Shown here piece after piece: positions 1 to 8,391 of a stretch of DNA of 10,533 nt (its first letter is position 1; each line of letters begins with the position of its first letter). The stretch lies in the NCBI GenBank assembly GCA_003024985.2, contig PXIH01S0052774.1, one strand, 5' to 3'. The DNA is from Euperipatoides rowelli (lineage: Eukaryota; Onychophora; Udeonychophora; Euonychophora; Peripatopsidae). The notes under the pieces are model-generated. The model did not search any database. It was given only the letters and a program-made list of their open reading frames with translations, and was not told the DNA's origin. A program made the translations under genes and the position numbers.

Positions 1-102
1 ATGATAATGATAATGATAATGATAATGATGATGATGATGATGATAATGTTAACGATAATGATAATGATAATGATAATGATAATGATAATGATAATGATAA
101 TA
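1..102. repeat. ATGATA/ATG microsatellite
   Basis: This is a near-perfect tandem array of ATGATA hexamers. A short pure ATG run interrupts it at about 26-44, and there is one variant unit (gttaacgata) at about 48-57. It starts at the window edge, so its full length is unknown. Both motifs are three-base periodic and give open but low-complexity frames that should not be read as genes. Confidence 0.95.
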
Positions 103-462
103 TAAAGACCCTCTCTTATGTAAGAATAATTGATATGAAGGGAAATTCACTCTTTTCTTACATGAACGTTTATTATGCAAAGATATGATAATTTAATCAA
201 ACAATTGAATTAATACAATACAAGATTATTTCTAGGGCTTAGACTCAGCATAAGGATTTCACACTTTTCTGTAAATGAAATGCGTAGTTCATATTATTAG
301 AAAATGATTAAAGAAAACTATAATTTTTAAAAATAATGTGTGATTTGAAATTAACAAATTAACAAAACAAATTTAATTACAATTAATTAAATAAATAAAA
401 TAAAATTCAATCAAAATATTATATTTTTTTTACCACATTGCTATGTTCTATCCTACTTTTTT
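103..462. other. AT-rich non-coding stretch
   Basis: I see no gene here. The stretch is very AT-rich, especially 300-430. A 9-bp perfect inverted repeat (atgtaagaa at 118-126, ttcttacat at 155-163) lies just after the microsatellite. It could fold into a short hairpin, but nothing ties it to a known element. Confidence 0.6.
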
Positions 463-775
463 CTAGGTCAGTGAATCGGAAAATAATGCCATGCAAGAAT
501 AATTAAGTGATGGTTTATGGGTAATTATTAGTAAATGTTCTAGATAAAGGTGTTTTTGAGAATGAAAAAATTGCATTAATATGTTAAAATTATTTCCATT
601 AACTATGTGGCCTGAATCAAATAAATGTTTAAATATAAATGAATTCCTATCATGTGTTAGATGTTCATTAATTCGGACACTTAGGTTATCAAGAAGTTGT
701 CCCATAATAATTACTATTACAAGTACAAACAAAGTTGTAAATTACAGATATTGGGTCTAGGTAGCCTACTATGAA
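463..775 (-). pseudogene. GIY-YIG endonuclease relic (Penelope-like element type)
   Basis: This is the C-terminal part of a GIY-YIG nuclease, the single-strand-nicking domain that endonuclease-bearing Penelope-like retroelements carry after their reverse transcriptase. Reading the minus strand, one frame (about 775 to 692) gives a VIY...CTCN...YYG stretch that matches the GIY and YIG strands. A frameshift at about 690-703 then leads into an 89-codon frame ending at 463. That frame has the expected order of residues: LSVRINEH (Arg20, His24), FKHLFDSGH (34-42), a Glu in YLEHLLI (65) and KPSLN (73-77, Asn77). The spacing of Arg, His, Glu and Asn fits the family. I find no reverse transcriptase upstream on this strand, so it is probably a 5'-truncated copy. 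A fragment of a host or other mobile GIY-YIG gene is less likely but possible. The family call is recognition from motifs, not a search result. Confidence 0.72.
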
Positions 776-804
776 TTTTTCTTTTTTCTTAAAAAGTTGA
801 ATTG

Positions 805-823
805 AGGTGGGTGGTGGGGGAGG
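805..823 (+). other. G-rich tract
   Basis: Closely spaced G runs (GG, GGG, GG, GGGGG, GG) fall in a strongly AT-rich background. They could form a weak two-tetrad G-quadruplex. No associated gene or promoter is seen. Confidence 0.35.
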
Positions 824-1295
824 AAATAATATGACATTAAAAATTTCATAATAGTAAAATGTGGCATGAGTTAAAAGGTATTTTCCAAAAATGGGTTTTA
901 TAATTTGTATATTTTTAGCACAAAGCTAGTATTCTCAAAATTTAATAAGCTCTTATTGTCTTTTTTTTACCCCTAGCCAATGTGATGATCTATCTTTAAA
1001 TTTCTGCAAAAAGTATCCTAGAAAGATATCTAGCTTATTCACCAATCCAATTTTCATAGGCAATGCTAGCTCTATAACTTTTATAAATATATAGGTTCAT
1101 TTCACATAGTTTTAGGAGAGGAATTAAAGGTTAAGGTAGTCACAAATGTTGTGCGGTCTGAGAGCAAGTCAGCAAAGTATAATCAGCCACCATTGGGGTG
1201 GATACAATTATAGAATTGATAATTCAGATATTTTTATTTGAGTAGTCGGTCGCAGAATAAAACTTCTAGCCCAAGAAAGCTGCATCAGTGGAGAT

Positions 1296-1311
1296 GGGGG
1301 AGGGGGGGGGG
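1296..1311 (+). other. Poly-G tract
   Basis: Five Gs, one A and ten Gs occur in a row inside AT-rich DNA. It is a length-unstable homopolymer and a possible quadruplex-forming site. It may also be prone to sequencing error in run length. Confidence 0.5.
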
Positions 1312-1613
1312 AGAAATCAGAATAAAATTTCACCACCCACTTAGATTGAACAAAATTAGTAAGGCATTCCTACCTTACAAAATTCATCATCATGGGTTTA
1401 TATATAGCCTAATATCAAATAATATCACATTCCTATGACCCATATTAGCTCCATAGAAATTAATAATGATGAACTAATGATGATTAGATGTTGTTTTTAA
1501 AATCAACAATCTTGTATCAGAAGAAATGTTCTCAATTGGCTTATGTGTAATATTGATCCTCAGGAAAGTACTTACCCCTTGCACAGATTTCAGATGACGT
1601 CCTGTGTAAAAAA

Positions 1614-1686
1614 AACATACTCTTCAAACCATACATTCATGTAGGTTTGATCTGACAATTTTGGTTTCCTGTAACAGGAGTATGTT
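1614..1686. repeat. Nested inverted repeat / hairpin
   Basis: The outer arms are aacatactc (1614-1622) and gagtatgtt (1678-1686), a perfect 9-bp complement. Inside is a second pair, tcaaacc (1624-1630) and ggtttga (1644-1650). This inner stem continues with tac/gta past a one-base bulge, around a six-base loop. A third short palindrome, cctgtaacagg, lies at 1669-1679. The combined structure is more than expected from AT-rich noise, but it is too irregular for a known RNA family. It could be a degenerate small transposon or chance. Confidence 0.4.
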
Positions 1687-2516
1687 AGGCTTATGATATA
1701 CCAAGAACTTCTGTACCACCTTTATTTTAGGGATAGTATTCAGGCCCTAAATATTTAGTGATAAGCTGGTAGAGGGTTTACTGTTATGGCTGAGGCATTC
1801 AAACTTCTAGAACTTGAACAAGTGTGGCCAAATTAGAGACAATTAAGAGGCTGGCTATCTCCTGTTTAGTGTCATTAGTGTACTGTTTCATTGTCATTTC
1901 AGTCCCCTTCCTTTTAATCATCCTTGTTTTCCTTGGTCATACTTCTTTTCAGGCTGTTGTGCATTTACTGGCAGGTTTGGGTGATGGAATGAGTTTCACC
2001 TGACCATCCAGAAGCAACAATTGTGTTATCTTTTAGGCCATAAGGGGAAAAACATTAGATGATGATACACCCAGTAACTGAACATGTCCTCAGGGCTATC
2101 AGACCAAAGTTTTTTGTCTTGCTGTCAAGTAAACACTAGATTTATACACAATAATATATAGAGCAATTACAGTTCTCCTGTGGAGAAATTAAAAAAAAAT
2201 CTAATGAATATAGAAGTTGTCAACAGATATATTAAATTAAAGGTTAATACTTATTTATGCTGTTCAAAACAATGAGAACAAACATTTTTGGGGTTTTATT
2301 GCAATGTTGTCAAACACTGGTACGGTAATGGAGCAGCTGTATTCTGAATTTCAACCACTCAATTCCAAAAACCTTTTTCATTGAAGACTGACTTAATATA
2401 TTTCTCACTCAAATATAATTTCGATCCCATTTAATCTATTTGAACTAAATATAAATGAAAATGATGAGTTTTTAAGACAAACTAGCAAAAATATGTAAAA
2501 ATTAACAAATTTTATT

Positions 2517-2736
2517 TTAATACGTTTATCCTATGCATGAGTCCGTGGGACCCAGGCATGCTATTATAGGGATTGTGAAATTGCACACTATTTTATTTTT
2601 TGCACCACTAAACTTCTATGGCTAGAAGAGGAAAATACATAAAATTGCAGCACCCAGACTCTTTAATTTATCAAGTTACAATTAAATCAAAATGTGCTTT
2701 GGTCCCTAGGACCCATGCATAGTAGTTGAGGGTTAA
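2517..2736. mobile_element. TTAA-bounded inverted-repeat element, piggyBac-like MITE candidate
   Basis: Inverted repeats at 2531-2552 and 2701-2722 match at 19 of 22 positions when one is reverse-complemented. Both lie exactly ten bases inside a TTAA (2517-2520 and 2733-2736), which is the target-site duplication of piggyBac transposons. The right end reads inward as TTAA then CCCTC, like piggyBac termini that begin with CCC. The left outer ten bases do not match the right ones, so that tip is decayed or the boundary is imperfect. Each arm also holds a short palindrome (GTCC-GTG-GGAC at 2541-2551; GGTCC-CTA-GGACC at 2701-2713). The interior of about 210 bp has no coding capacity, so it would depend on a transposase in trans. 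The right end stops two bases before the ATG of LINE A ORF1. Confidence 0.55.
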
Positions 2737-2738
2737 TA

Positions 2739-3918
2739 ATGTCTATTCCTAGTAGTGCTGTAGGAATTTCTTTGGAAAATAATGTTGAATTGCAATATGC
2801 TAATATGAGTCAGAATAACAGCAAAGCTAACATGGAGGCGTTTATGAAAAATAGTCAAAAAGAAATGTATTTTAATGCAGTTAGTAAATTTCAGGAGAGA
2901 CTGAACTTTTGGTTGGGGGCTTTCAAGCCATTATGTAAGGAATAATCAGTTTATGAAGGCAAATTTGAAGCTTTTGTTGCAACATTTAATGATGTCAGGC
3001 TTTTTGAAGAGCCTCACACAAATTTTTGTTTTGCCGAATAATTTGTTTGCCTTTTTGTAATTTCAGACACAGAAAATTGCTGACAGTTTTAAAGTAAATT
3101 TAAGTAAAGTCAAGGTTTTTCAGGTTTATTTTGTTAATGGCAACAATGATTCTGAGCAAATTATTATTACCACTGATAATATTCTTGTTAATATAGTGAG
3201 GGAAAAATTTGCTAAGTTTTTAGCGCCATATGGAGTGATTATGAAAGTGGCTGCGAGCATAATAAAGTTTCCCTGTGATATTGTGGTTGAAGCTGATCCT
3301 GTTACGATAGAGATGGTATTGAATGATAAAGTAGATATTGATGCAGTCCCTGCAGCTTTCTCTTTTAATAATATAAACTATTTTTTAAGAGTGCAGGGAA
3401 GGTGGAAGACATGTTTCTGGTGCCTCGGAGTGGGGCACTTGGATCAAGATTGTGGGAAGAGCTATTGTCTTACTTGTAGAGGATTTTTGGATAATAAACA
3501 TTTATGTAAGTCAATGTACACATCTAAAGTAAAGATTTTGCAGCAGATGTTAAATGAGTTGTACTCTTACGGTGATTAGAATGAGCGCGTTCAGAATGGT
3601 AATAAAGTGGTCAATATAAACGTTGATGAGGAAAAAGATAGGGTTCTTGATCCTGAGATGGTAGTTTCTGCAAAGGAATTTTCAACTGGACATCCTGGAA
3701 AGGAAAACTTAGATAAAGGTTTGTTAGCATCGATTGCTGCTATGGAAAATGGTGCGGTCACACTAAAAGATGCTGTATATGAGCGGAAGGGATCTGTGGC
3801 TGATGCTGGTAGTATATCGTTGTCAGAGTCTACAGAGGATGAAAATGGTGAGTCTTGAGCTGTGGTAGGAGAGGGGAAGAGCAAGAGAAGGAAGCGGAAG
3901 GGAAATAAACATAAGTAG
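2739..3918 (+). pseudogene. LINE A ORF1, CCHC zinc-knuckle RNA-binding protein (broken)
   Basis: ORF1 of the L1/Tx1 group binds the element RNA and forms the transposition particle. The reading starts at the ATG at 2739, runs 68 codons, then shifts frame at about 2905-2945. It continues in one frame to 3918 except for three stops: TAA at 3058-3060, TAG at 3577-3579 and TGA at 3856-3858. The middle resembles a gag-like nucleic-acid-binding fold. It ends in a canonical knuckle, CFWCLGVGHLDQDC (C-x2-C-x4-H-x4-C, 3412-3453), followed by a second, irregular CLTC...HLC cluster (about 3466-3507). After the TAG come an acidic segment (SESTEDENGES) and, past the TGA, a very basic tail with KSKRRKRK that could act in nuclear entry or RNA binding. 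That the same frame stays protein-like on both sides of each stop shows they are secondary mutations. Confidence 0.8.
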
Positions 3919-4114
3919 ACATTATTTATCCTTTATAGTGTTTTTCTATTTAAAATGCTAAGGGGGTTTCAATGGTCCTGTTTTTTTTTTTTTTGTTGTT
4001 GTTGTTATTTGCTTATTTTTTTTATTTTTGATAATTGTATTGGGTATATGCAAGTAGTGATAAATAGAATAATGGTGTGTTTTTTTTTTAAATGCCTTTA
4101 CAATGGGGTTTGAA
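3919..4114 (+). other. LINE A inter-ORF spacer
   Basis: This is a T-rich spacer between ORF1 and ORF2. It includes a poly-T run (about 3979-3993), a short TTG repeat (about 3992-4006) and further T runs near 4017-4030 and 4080-4089. No coding signal is seen. The homopolymers probably expanded after insertion. Confidence 0.6.
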
Positions 4115-4760
4115 ATGCATCCCACTTCAATGAATGTACAGGGTATAAATTCTAGAGTGAAGTGCAAGCAATTTTTTGGGGTTATTTGACAAAGAAAAAT
4201 AAATATTTGCATTAAGATAGCGGTGAATGCCATTGATGGGTTGTCAAATAATGAAGATTTTATTGTTGAAAAAGCGTGCGCTCAGATGTCTGCTATTATT
4301 ATTTTAAATAATTATGGTTTAGAAAAGTTAGACGTGATTTTTGCAAATGAGAGATATATAATACTTAGTTTTGCATTTCTTAAAAAAAATTTGTTTTAAT
4401 AAATTATTACTTAATAATCTTTATAGGAATAAATGGGGTATTATTATTGTTTGTAGTAAAATTTATATTAATGATTTTGTGATATTTTGTGGGGATTTTA
4501 ATTTACAGATGTCTGTGCTTGTTGCAAATCTTGAACATTTTTGTAGTAGTCGGGGAATTAATGGCAGAGTTTTTTTGAAAGGGATTAGTTCCTATGAGAT
4601 TTGGCATGGGCATAGCTTCTGTTATTGATTTTTTTTCTCTTTTAGATGTCTATGTATTGATGCACAATTAATTGATATATTGCCTAAGAGTTTTTCTGAC
4701 CATTCTATGCTTTTGTTTAATTGTAAGATTAAAATTAATATAGATTATTATATATAAATA
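4115..4760 (+). pseudogene. LINE A ORF2, apurinic-like endonuclease domain (broken)
   Basis: This is the N-terminal endonuclease of ORF2, which nicks target DNA to prime reverse transcription. The ATG at 4115 (or 4130) opens MNVQGINSRVK, which matches the N-terminal NVNGL-type strand of LINE endonucleases. A TGA at 4187-4189 interrupts the frame. The section ANERYIILSF (about 4346-4375) fits the strand that follows the GR motif. After a change of frame, VIFCGDFN carries the catalytic GDFN motif (4491-4502). Past a TGA at 4626-4628, ILPKSFSDHSML holds the terminal SDH motif (4695-4703), whose His is catalytic. The key residues of these two motifs survive, but the frame shift and stops preclude a working enzyme. 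Confidence 0.78.
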
Positions 4761-5312
4761 TGGTGAACTCCTTTTTTAAGTTCAGGAAAAAAGATATTTG
4801 ATTTATTTATACGTGTGAGCTAATCATCTGATGAATAAAAGCAAACTACTGATTTTTAATTGGTTTGAGTTAAAGACTGACTTTTTTTAGTTTTATTTGG
4901 GAAAAATAGCAGTTTTTTTAAATCATAGGGAGATGATTTTAAGACAGTATATGGAATCATTAAATCTGGTAGATATGGTTGATGAGGCAAGTATCTATAT
5001 TATATAGTGCTTCTTAAAAAGCAGATTCAGTTAATAAAGGAGCAGAAAGATAAAATTTTGAGATTGATTAATAGCCCTAATGATTTGAAGACATTCTAAT
5101 TATTCATTTGTTAAAAAAAGAAGGGATTTACTTTGTCTATGGTGACTGATGGAAGATATTTTTATTCAGGATATGATAGGATCAATACATTTTTACTCAT
5201 TTTTATATTTATTTTCTAGGATTGATTATTTTAAAGAGCTTAGTACCCTTATTAATCAGCTACATGAGAGCTTTTATGTGAATTTGTCTTTTAATTTTTT
5301 TTTGTAATTATA
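4761..5312 (+). pseudogene. LINE A ORF2, linker between endonuclease and reverse transcriptase (degraded)
   Basis: This segment links the two enzymatic domains. Several short protein-like pieces are visible in different frames, for example FNWFELK (about 4857-4877), LNHREMILRQYMESLNL (about 4917-4967) and QIQLIKEQKDKILRLI (about 5026-5073). They resemble the helical linker of L1/Tx1 elements, which usually has many charged residues. Stops and shifts occur every 50-100 bases, which makes this one of the worst-preserved parts of the element. Confidence 0.6.
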
Positions 5313-6210
5313 GAGGATATCCAAGAAGCAATGGCTGAGGTAAATAGGTTTATTGGTGCTGGGCCTGATATGTTGCCTTATAGGGTTTATAAGTCATTGC
5401 AGTAAGCTTTTTATCTTTTAATGTTAACATTGTTTAATAAGTTATTAGGTAGTATGTTTTATAAGGTATTTTTTATTAAGCCATTTTTTGTGCTTATAAC
5501 TAAGTCCAAGGTGATTGGGGCTGGTGAGGTGAGAAAATTAAGTGATTTTCGGCCGTTATCAATAATGGAATTTGATTCCAAGGTTTTTTTCAAAAATTTT
5601 GTATAAGAAAATGCTTCCAGTTTTGCAAGATTATATTTTTGAGCATCAGTTTGCACTGAAATCATGCTCTATTAATGACTGTTTGTCTTTGTTATGTTAG
5701 CATTGCAATTTATTAAAAATAAAAAAAAATGAGAGGGGGTGCCTTAATGTTTATTGATTTACAGAGTGCCTTTGAATCTGTTAATCACCTGGTTTTAAGT
5801 ATAACTATTTTTCAAGTTTTTGGTGTGTCTAATTTTTCTTTTGGGATATTAAATTATTTGCTAAATAAAATGTTATTTTTAAAGATTAATAATGATATTA
5901 TTTCTCACATTCCTATATATCAAGGCATTTTGCAGGGTTCCGTGTTATCGACATTGCTGTTTCTTATGAACACAAATCAGTTGTTAATAGACATAAGGGG
6001 GTTATGGGTTGCTTTTAACATTATGGATTTGAACCTGTATGTTGACGTATTGTCATACGTTCATGATATTTTGATTTTTGTTTAAGCTAGTAATGATTGT
6101 TAAAAAATAATTGCAATTTTGGAAATGTTTTCTAGAGATACTGGTACAATGATAAATGCTGAGAAGTCTGTATTTATTGGTCCTTTTGATTTTAAGGTTT
6201 AAGTGGGAAT
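5313..6210 (+). pseudogene. LINE A ORF2, reverse transcriptase domain (broken, catalytic box altered)
   Basis: This RNA-dependent DNA polymerase section shows the LINE motifs in order. It opens with GAGPDMLPYRVYK (domain 0, from about 5355), which is followed by a TAA at 5403-5405. Next come LSDFRPLSIMEFDSKVF (about 5538-5588), a frameshift at about 5588-5595, and ILYKKMLPVLQDYIFEHQFALKS. Two more frame changes occur near 5700-5730. An open stretch from 5729 to 6085 then holds FIDLQSAFE (motif A with its Asp), YQGILQGSVLSTLLFL (the QGS motif) and YVHD at 6056-6067. YVHD stands where active enzymes have YADD, so the first catalytic Asp of that pair is His. A thumb-like TGTMINAEKSVFIGP follows a stop at 6083-6085. 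Both the frame damage and the YVHD box mark it as inactive. Confidence 0.85.
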
Positions 6211-7351
6211 AAGAAACCCTGTAAATTTTTGGGGATGCCTTTCCATGTTGTTGGTATCGGTGCCAAAAAAATTATTCAGTAGAAATTTTTAGAATTTTTA
6301 TATGACATGACCGGTAGTATTGATGTAAAAGGCTTGACTATATATCAAAGGGTTTAGGTGGTTTTAACACATATTTTTTAACTAAGATTACTTTTTTTCT
6401 AACACATTTTAAATTTAATATTGGGTTTTACAATAAGGTGACATTGATTTTGAACCATTTTATTTGGAATAAGAATTATGAAATTAGCTGGGATGACATT
6501 TGCTAATGGAGGGTTGAATTTACATGATCTTAGGATTACAAATCAGGTGTCTTTGTTTAACCGTGTTCTTGCTTTTTTTTTTTTTCAGCGGTATCGATAT
6601 TTTAGTGAAGTCGAATCTAAGACACTCCCCTCCCTGGTGTTTTAAATGTGAGATGTGTTTTTGAATTGTACAATTTGGTGAAATGCATTTAGTTCAAGGC
6701 TTCCAGTCTTGTTAAAGCCATGGAAGTATTTTTGGAAATTGTAGATTTGGCGAATGCTGAGCGTATTACTCAGATTAATTACAAAATTTTATATGATTTA
6801 TTGACAATTAAGATAAATGGGGTCCTGCTGAGGGAGTACACCAAAATAGTAAAGTGTGAAGGGTTGAGCTCTGTGAAACCTGGAATAATAAAAAAAAATT
6901 ATGCAGTGTTTGCAAAATGTACTACCTGTCAATGAGATTTTAATTGATAGGAGATATTTGAATATATCTATTAAAGGTATCTTTTGTGATTTCAGTGAAG
7001 ATATTGAGCACATACTGTTTCAGTGTGCACATTTCGAAGAGTTGAGGAGACTTTTTGTAAATGTATCTAAAATTGGGTTATCTAATGATAAACGGTTTTT
7101 TTTTAATTGTTAATGGAATACAAAGATTTTGAATTCCATGTGCTTTTTTATATTATAGTATTTGGAGGATAAGATGTCTGAGAGTCTTTGGCAAAATGGA
7201 CTTGATTCCTGATAAATTTTATCTCTCACAGCTCAATGTAGCTTTTTCCTTTGATTTGAGTTATTTGAAAGTGAACTTTTTTTATAAGAGATAGGTTAAG
7301 AGTAGATTTATTAATTTTTATCAAGAGGCACATACCTATTTATTACATTAG
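6211..7351 (+). pseudogene. LINE A ORF2, thumb and C-terminal domain (broken)
   Basis: This is the region after the reverse transcriptase fingers and palm. Recognisable pieces in different frames are FLEFLYDMTGSIDVKGLTIYQR (about 6288-6353, with internal stops around it), EISWDD then GGLNLHDLRITNQVSLFNRVL (about 6480-6570), and KINGVLLREY (about 6810-6839). After a shift at the A-run near 6890-6900 comes QNVLPVNEILIDRRYL...EDIEHILFQC (6901-7113). This last block matches the C-terminal Cys-His region of L1/Tx1 elements, but the expected second Cys is Ser (C-x2-S-x4-H-x4-C). After more stops, DLSYLKVNFFYKR (7253-7291) and VKSRFINFYQEAHTYLLH (7295-7348) look like the end of the protein, stopping at 7349-7351. 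Confidence 0.7.
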
Positions 7352-7442
7352 TGTTGTCGAAGTGTGGTTACCATTGTCACCAAAGACTTGTTTATTGCCT
7401 TTGGTTGTGTATAATGCATTTTCTTTTTGGGGTGGGCTTTCC
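7352..7442 (+). other. Probable LINE A 3' end / junction DNA
   Basis: This short stretch lies between the last protein-like codons of LINE A and the tail of LINE B. It may be the LINE A 3' UTR, cut short by the LINE B insertion, or flanking DNA. No A-rich tail of LINE A is visible on the plus strand. Confidence 0.35.
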
Positions 7443-7500
7443 ATTTATTTATTATTATTTTCTTTCTTTCTTTCTTTCTTTATTTATTTATTTTATTTAA
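7443..7500 (-). repeat. LINE B A-rich tail read as AAAG/AAAT microsatellite
   Basis: On the plus strand this is a TTTC/TTTA array. Read on the minus strand it is a run of AAATA, AAAT, AAAG and AAT units placed directly after the LINE B 3' region. That is where the A-rich tail of a LINE integrated on the minus strand should sit. It is best explained as an integrated tail that turned into a tetranucleotide microsatellite by slippage. Confidence 0.65.
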
Positions 7501-7888
7501 AACTAAAATAACTTACAGCATAATACCTCCACATATTTCTATCATATAGAGAATTATCTAAATCATACTAATTATAATACTTATCAATAATAAACGTGTG
7601 ATATCATAAACTAAATACTTTCAAATCATTTTCAGTTTGAATTTTAAAATACTACATATTCATATATTCTTAATTTTTAGAATCTCTTCTCTTAACTTTT
7701 GATAATACCAATTTGGAGCTAGTCCCCAAATACTGACATTATTAGAGGATCCCATGTTTTATAAAAATCCAAATTTTTCAAAATTAAAATATATTTTACA
7801 TACATTTTTAATGCCGTCCATTGTCTTACTGACAGCTACACTACTCAATACTCCCTCAAATACTACTCTACATCTAGCTTACCAAATG
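7501..7888 (-). other. LINE B end of ORF2 and 3' UTR
   Basis: Minus-strand frames still give a protein-like FYKTWDPLIMSVFG at about 7770-7729, so ORF2 probably ran to about 7700 before decay. From there to 7501 the DNA is AT-rich without coding signal and is best read as 3' UTR ahead of the A-rich tail. The plus-strand open frame at 7754-7951 is a shadow of this. Confidence 0.5.
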
Positions 7889-8371
7889 TTAAAATACAAT
7901 GCTATCAAAACCTTTAGGCATATCTTTAAGATTTTGATTTTGTACACATAAATCTATAGAATATTTATTTCTTATTTCATTGAATATTTTATCTCTAATA
8001 TTAACTGTTCTAGCACAAGTCCAGAATAAATGCCTATTAGATTTATTATGGCCACATTGAAAAGGACAGTCTGCACTATTTACATTTCTATAGCCAAACC
8101 TCAATAACCTGTCTTTTGTAGGTAATATATTCAACATATACTTGATTGCAAAATCTTGGCAATTCCCTGATATATACAATTTTTTTATGAATTTTAGATT
8201 AACATTTTTATTTTTATAATTAACAAAAACATTTTCTGTATTATATAGCAATTTTTTATAATTTTTATAAGTAATTCTTTCCTCTTGTTTGTTTAATTTA
8301 CATACTTCATTGTAATTATTCACCCAACGTTTAAACACTGGATCCCTCAAATAATTCCTCATCTCATACAT
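7889..8371 (-). pseudogene. LINE B ORF2, C-terminal CCHC domain
   Basis: This open segment of 160 codons covers the C-terminal part of ORF2. NILPTKDRLLRFG (residues 81-93) and then CPFQCGHNKSNRHLFWTC (102-119, at 8015-8068) form the Cys-His region typical of L1/Tx1 elements, with the pattern C-x3-C-x7-H-x4-C. This zinc-binding region is thought to help bind the element RNA or the target. All four ligands are present, unlike in LINE A. Most elements of this group have C-x2-C at the first pair, so the extra residue is either a family trait or a small insertion. Protein-like sequence probably continues below 7889 in other frames, including FYKTWDPLIMSVFG (about 7770-7729). Confidence 0.8.
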
Positions 8372-8391
8372 TTTACGATTCTTAGGGTGAT

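Larger units (their letters stand above)
776..2516. other. Non-coding stretch, no gene supported
   Basis: No coding region is convincing here. A 66-codon plus-strand open frame at 1238-1438 is low complexity and crosses a G-run, so I do not call it a gene. Visible structure is limited to two G-rich tracts (805-823 and 1296-1311), a nested hairpin at 1614-1686 and a minus-strand splice-like pair around 1576-1601. From about 1540 to 2120 the composition is less extremely AT-rich than the surroundings. That would fit old intronic or unique intergenic DNA rather than retroelement sequence. Confidence 0.5.
2739..7440 (+). mobile_element. LINE A: decayed L1/Tx1-like non-LTR retrotransposon
   Basis: This is a two-ORF LINE in the order expected of the L1/Tx1 group. 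A CCHC-knuckle ORF1 is followed by an apurinic-like endonuclease, a reverse transcriptase and a C-terminal Cys/His region. Such elements move by target-primed reverse transcription: ORF2 nicks the target and copies the element RNA, and ORF1 packages it. The copy is almost full length at the coding level but has many stops and frameshifts, so it is dead. No 5' UTR is recognisable upstream of 2739, where the MITE-like element lies. The 3' limit is set only by the A-rich tail of the opposing LINE B and is approximate. No target-site duplication could be found by eye. Confidence 0.85.

Noticed and set aside
1-102. CRISPR-like or regulatory direct repeat array
   Set aside because: The units are six and three bases with no spacers, so it is a plain microsatellite.
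118-163. 9-bp inverted repeat next to the microsatellite
   Set aside because: It is short, has no target-site duplication or recognisable termini, and is expected at some frequency in AT-rich DNA.
1238-1438. Open frame of 66 codons on the plus strand
   Set aside because: It crosses a poly-G run, has no recognisable motif, and its composition matches the non-coding surroundings.
3591-3884. Minus-strand open frame opposite the ORF1 acidic region
   Set aside because: It is a Ser/Thr-rich shadow of the plus-strand ORF1 tail, which has an acidic-then-basic pattern and shares the zinc-knuckle frame.
2941-3918. Stop-codon readthrough or an alternative genetic code in ORF1
   Set aside because: All three stop codons occur, together with a frameshift, and ORF2 is equally damaged. 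Ordinary pseudogene decay explains it.
3958-4233. Minus-strand open frame with poly-Thr and poly-Lys
   Set aside because: Its codons come from the T/TTG simple repeats of the LINE A spacer and the start of ORF2.
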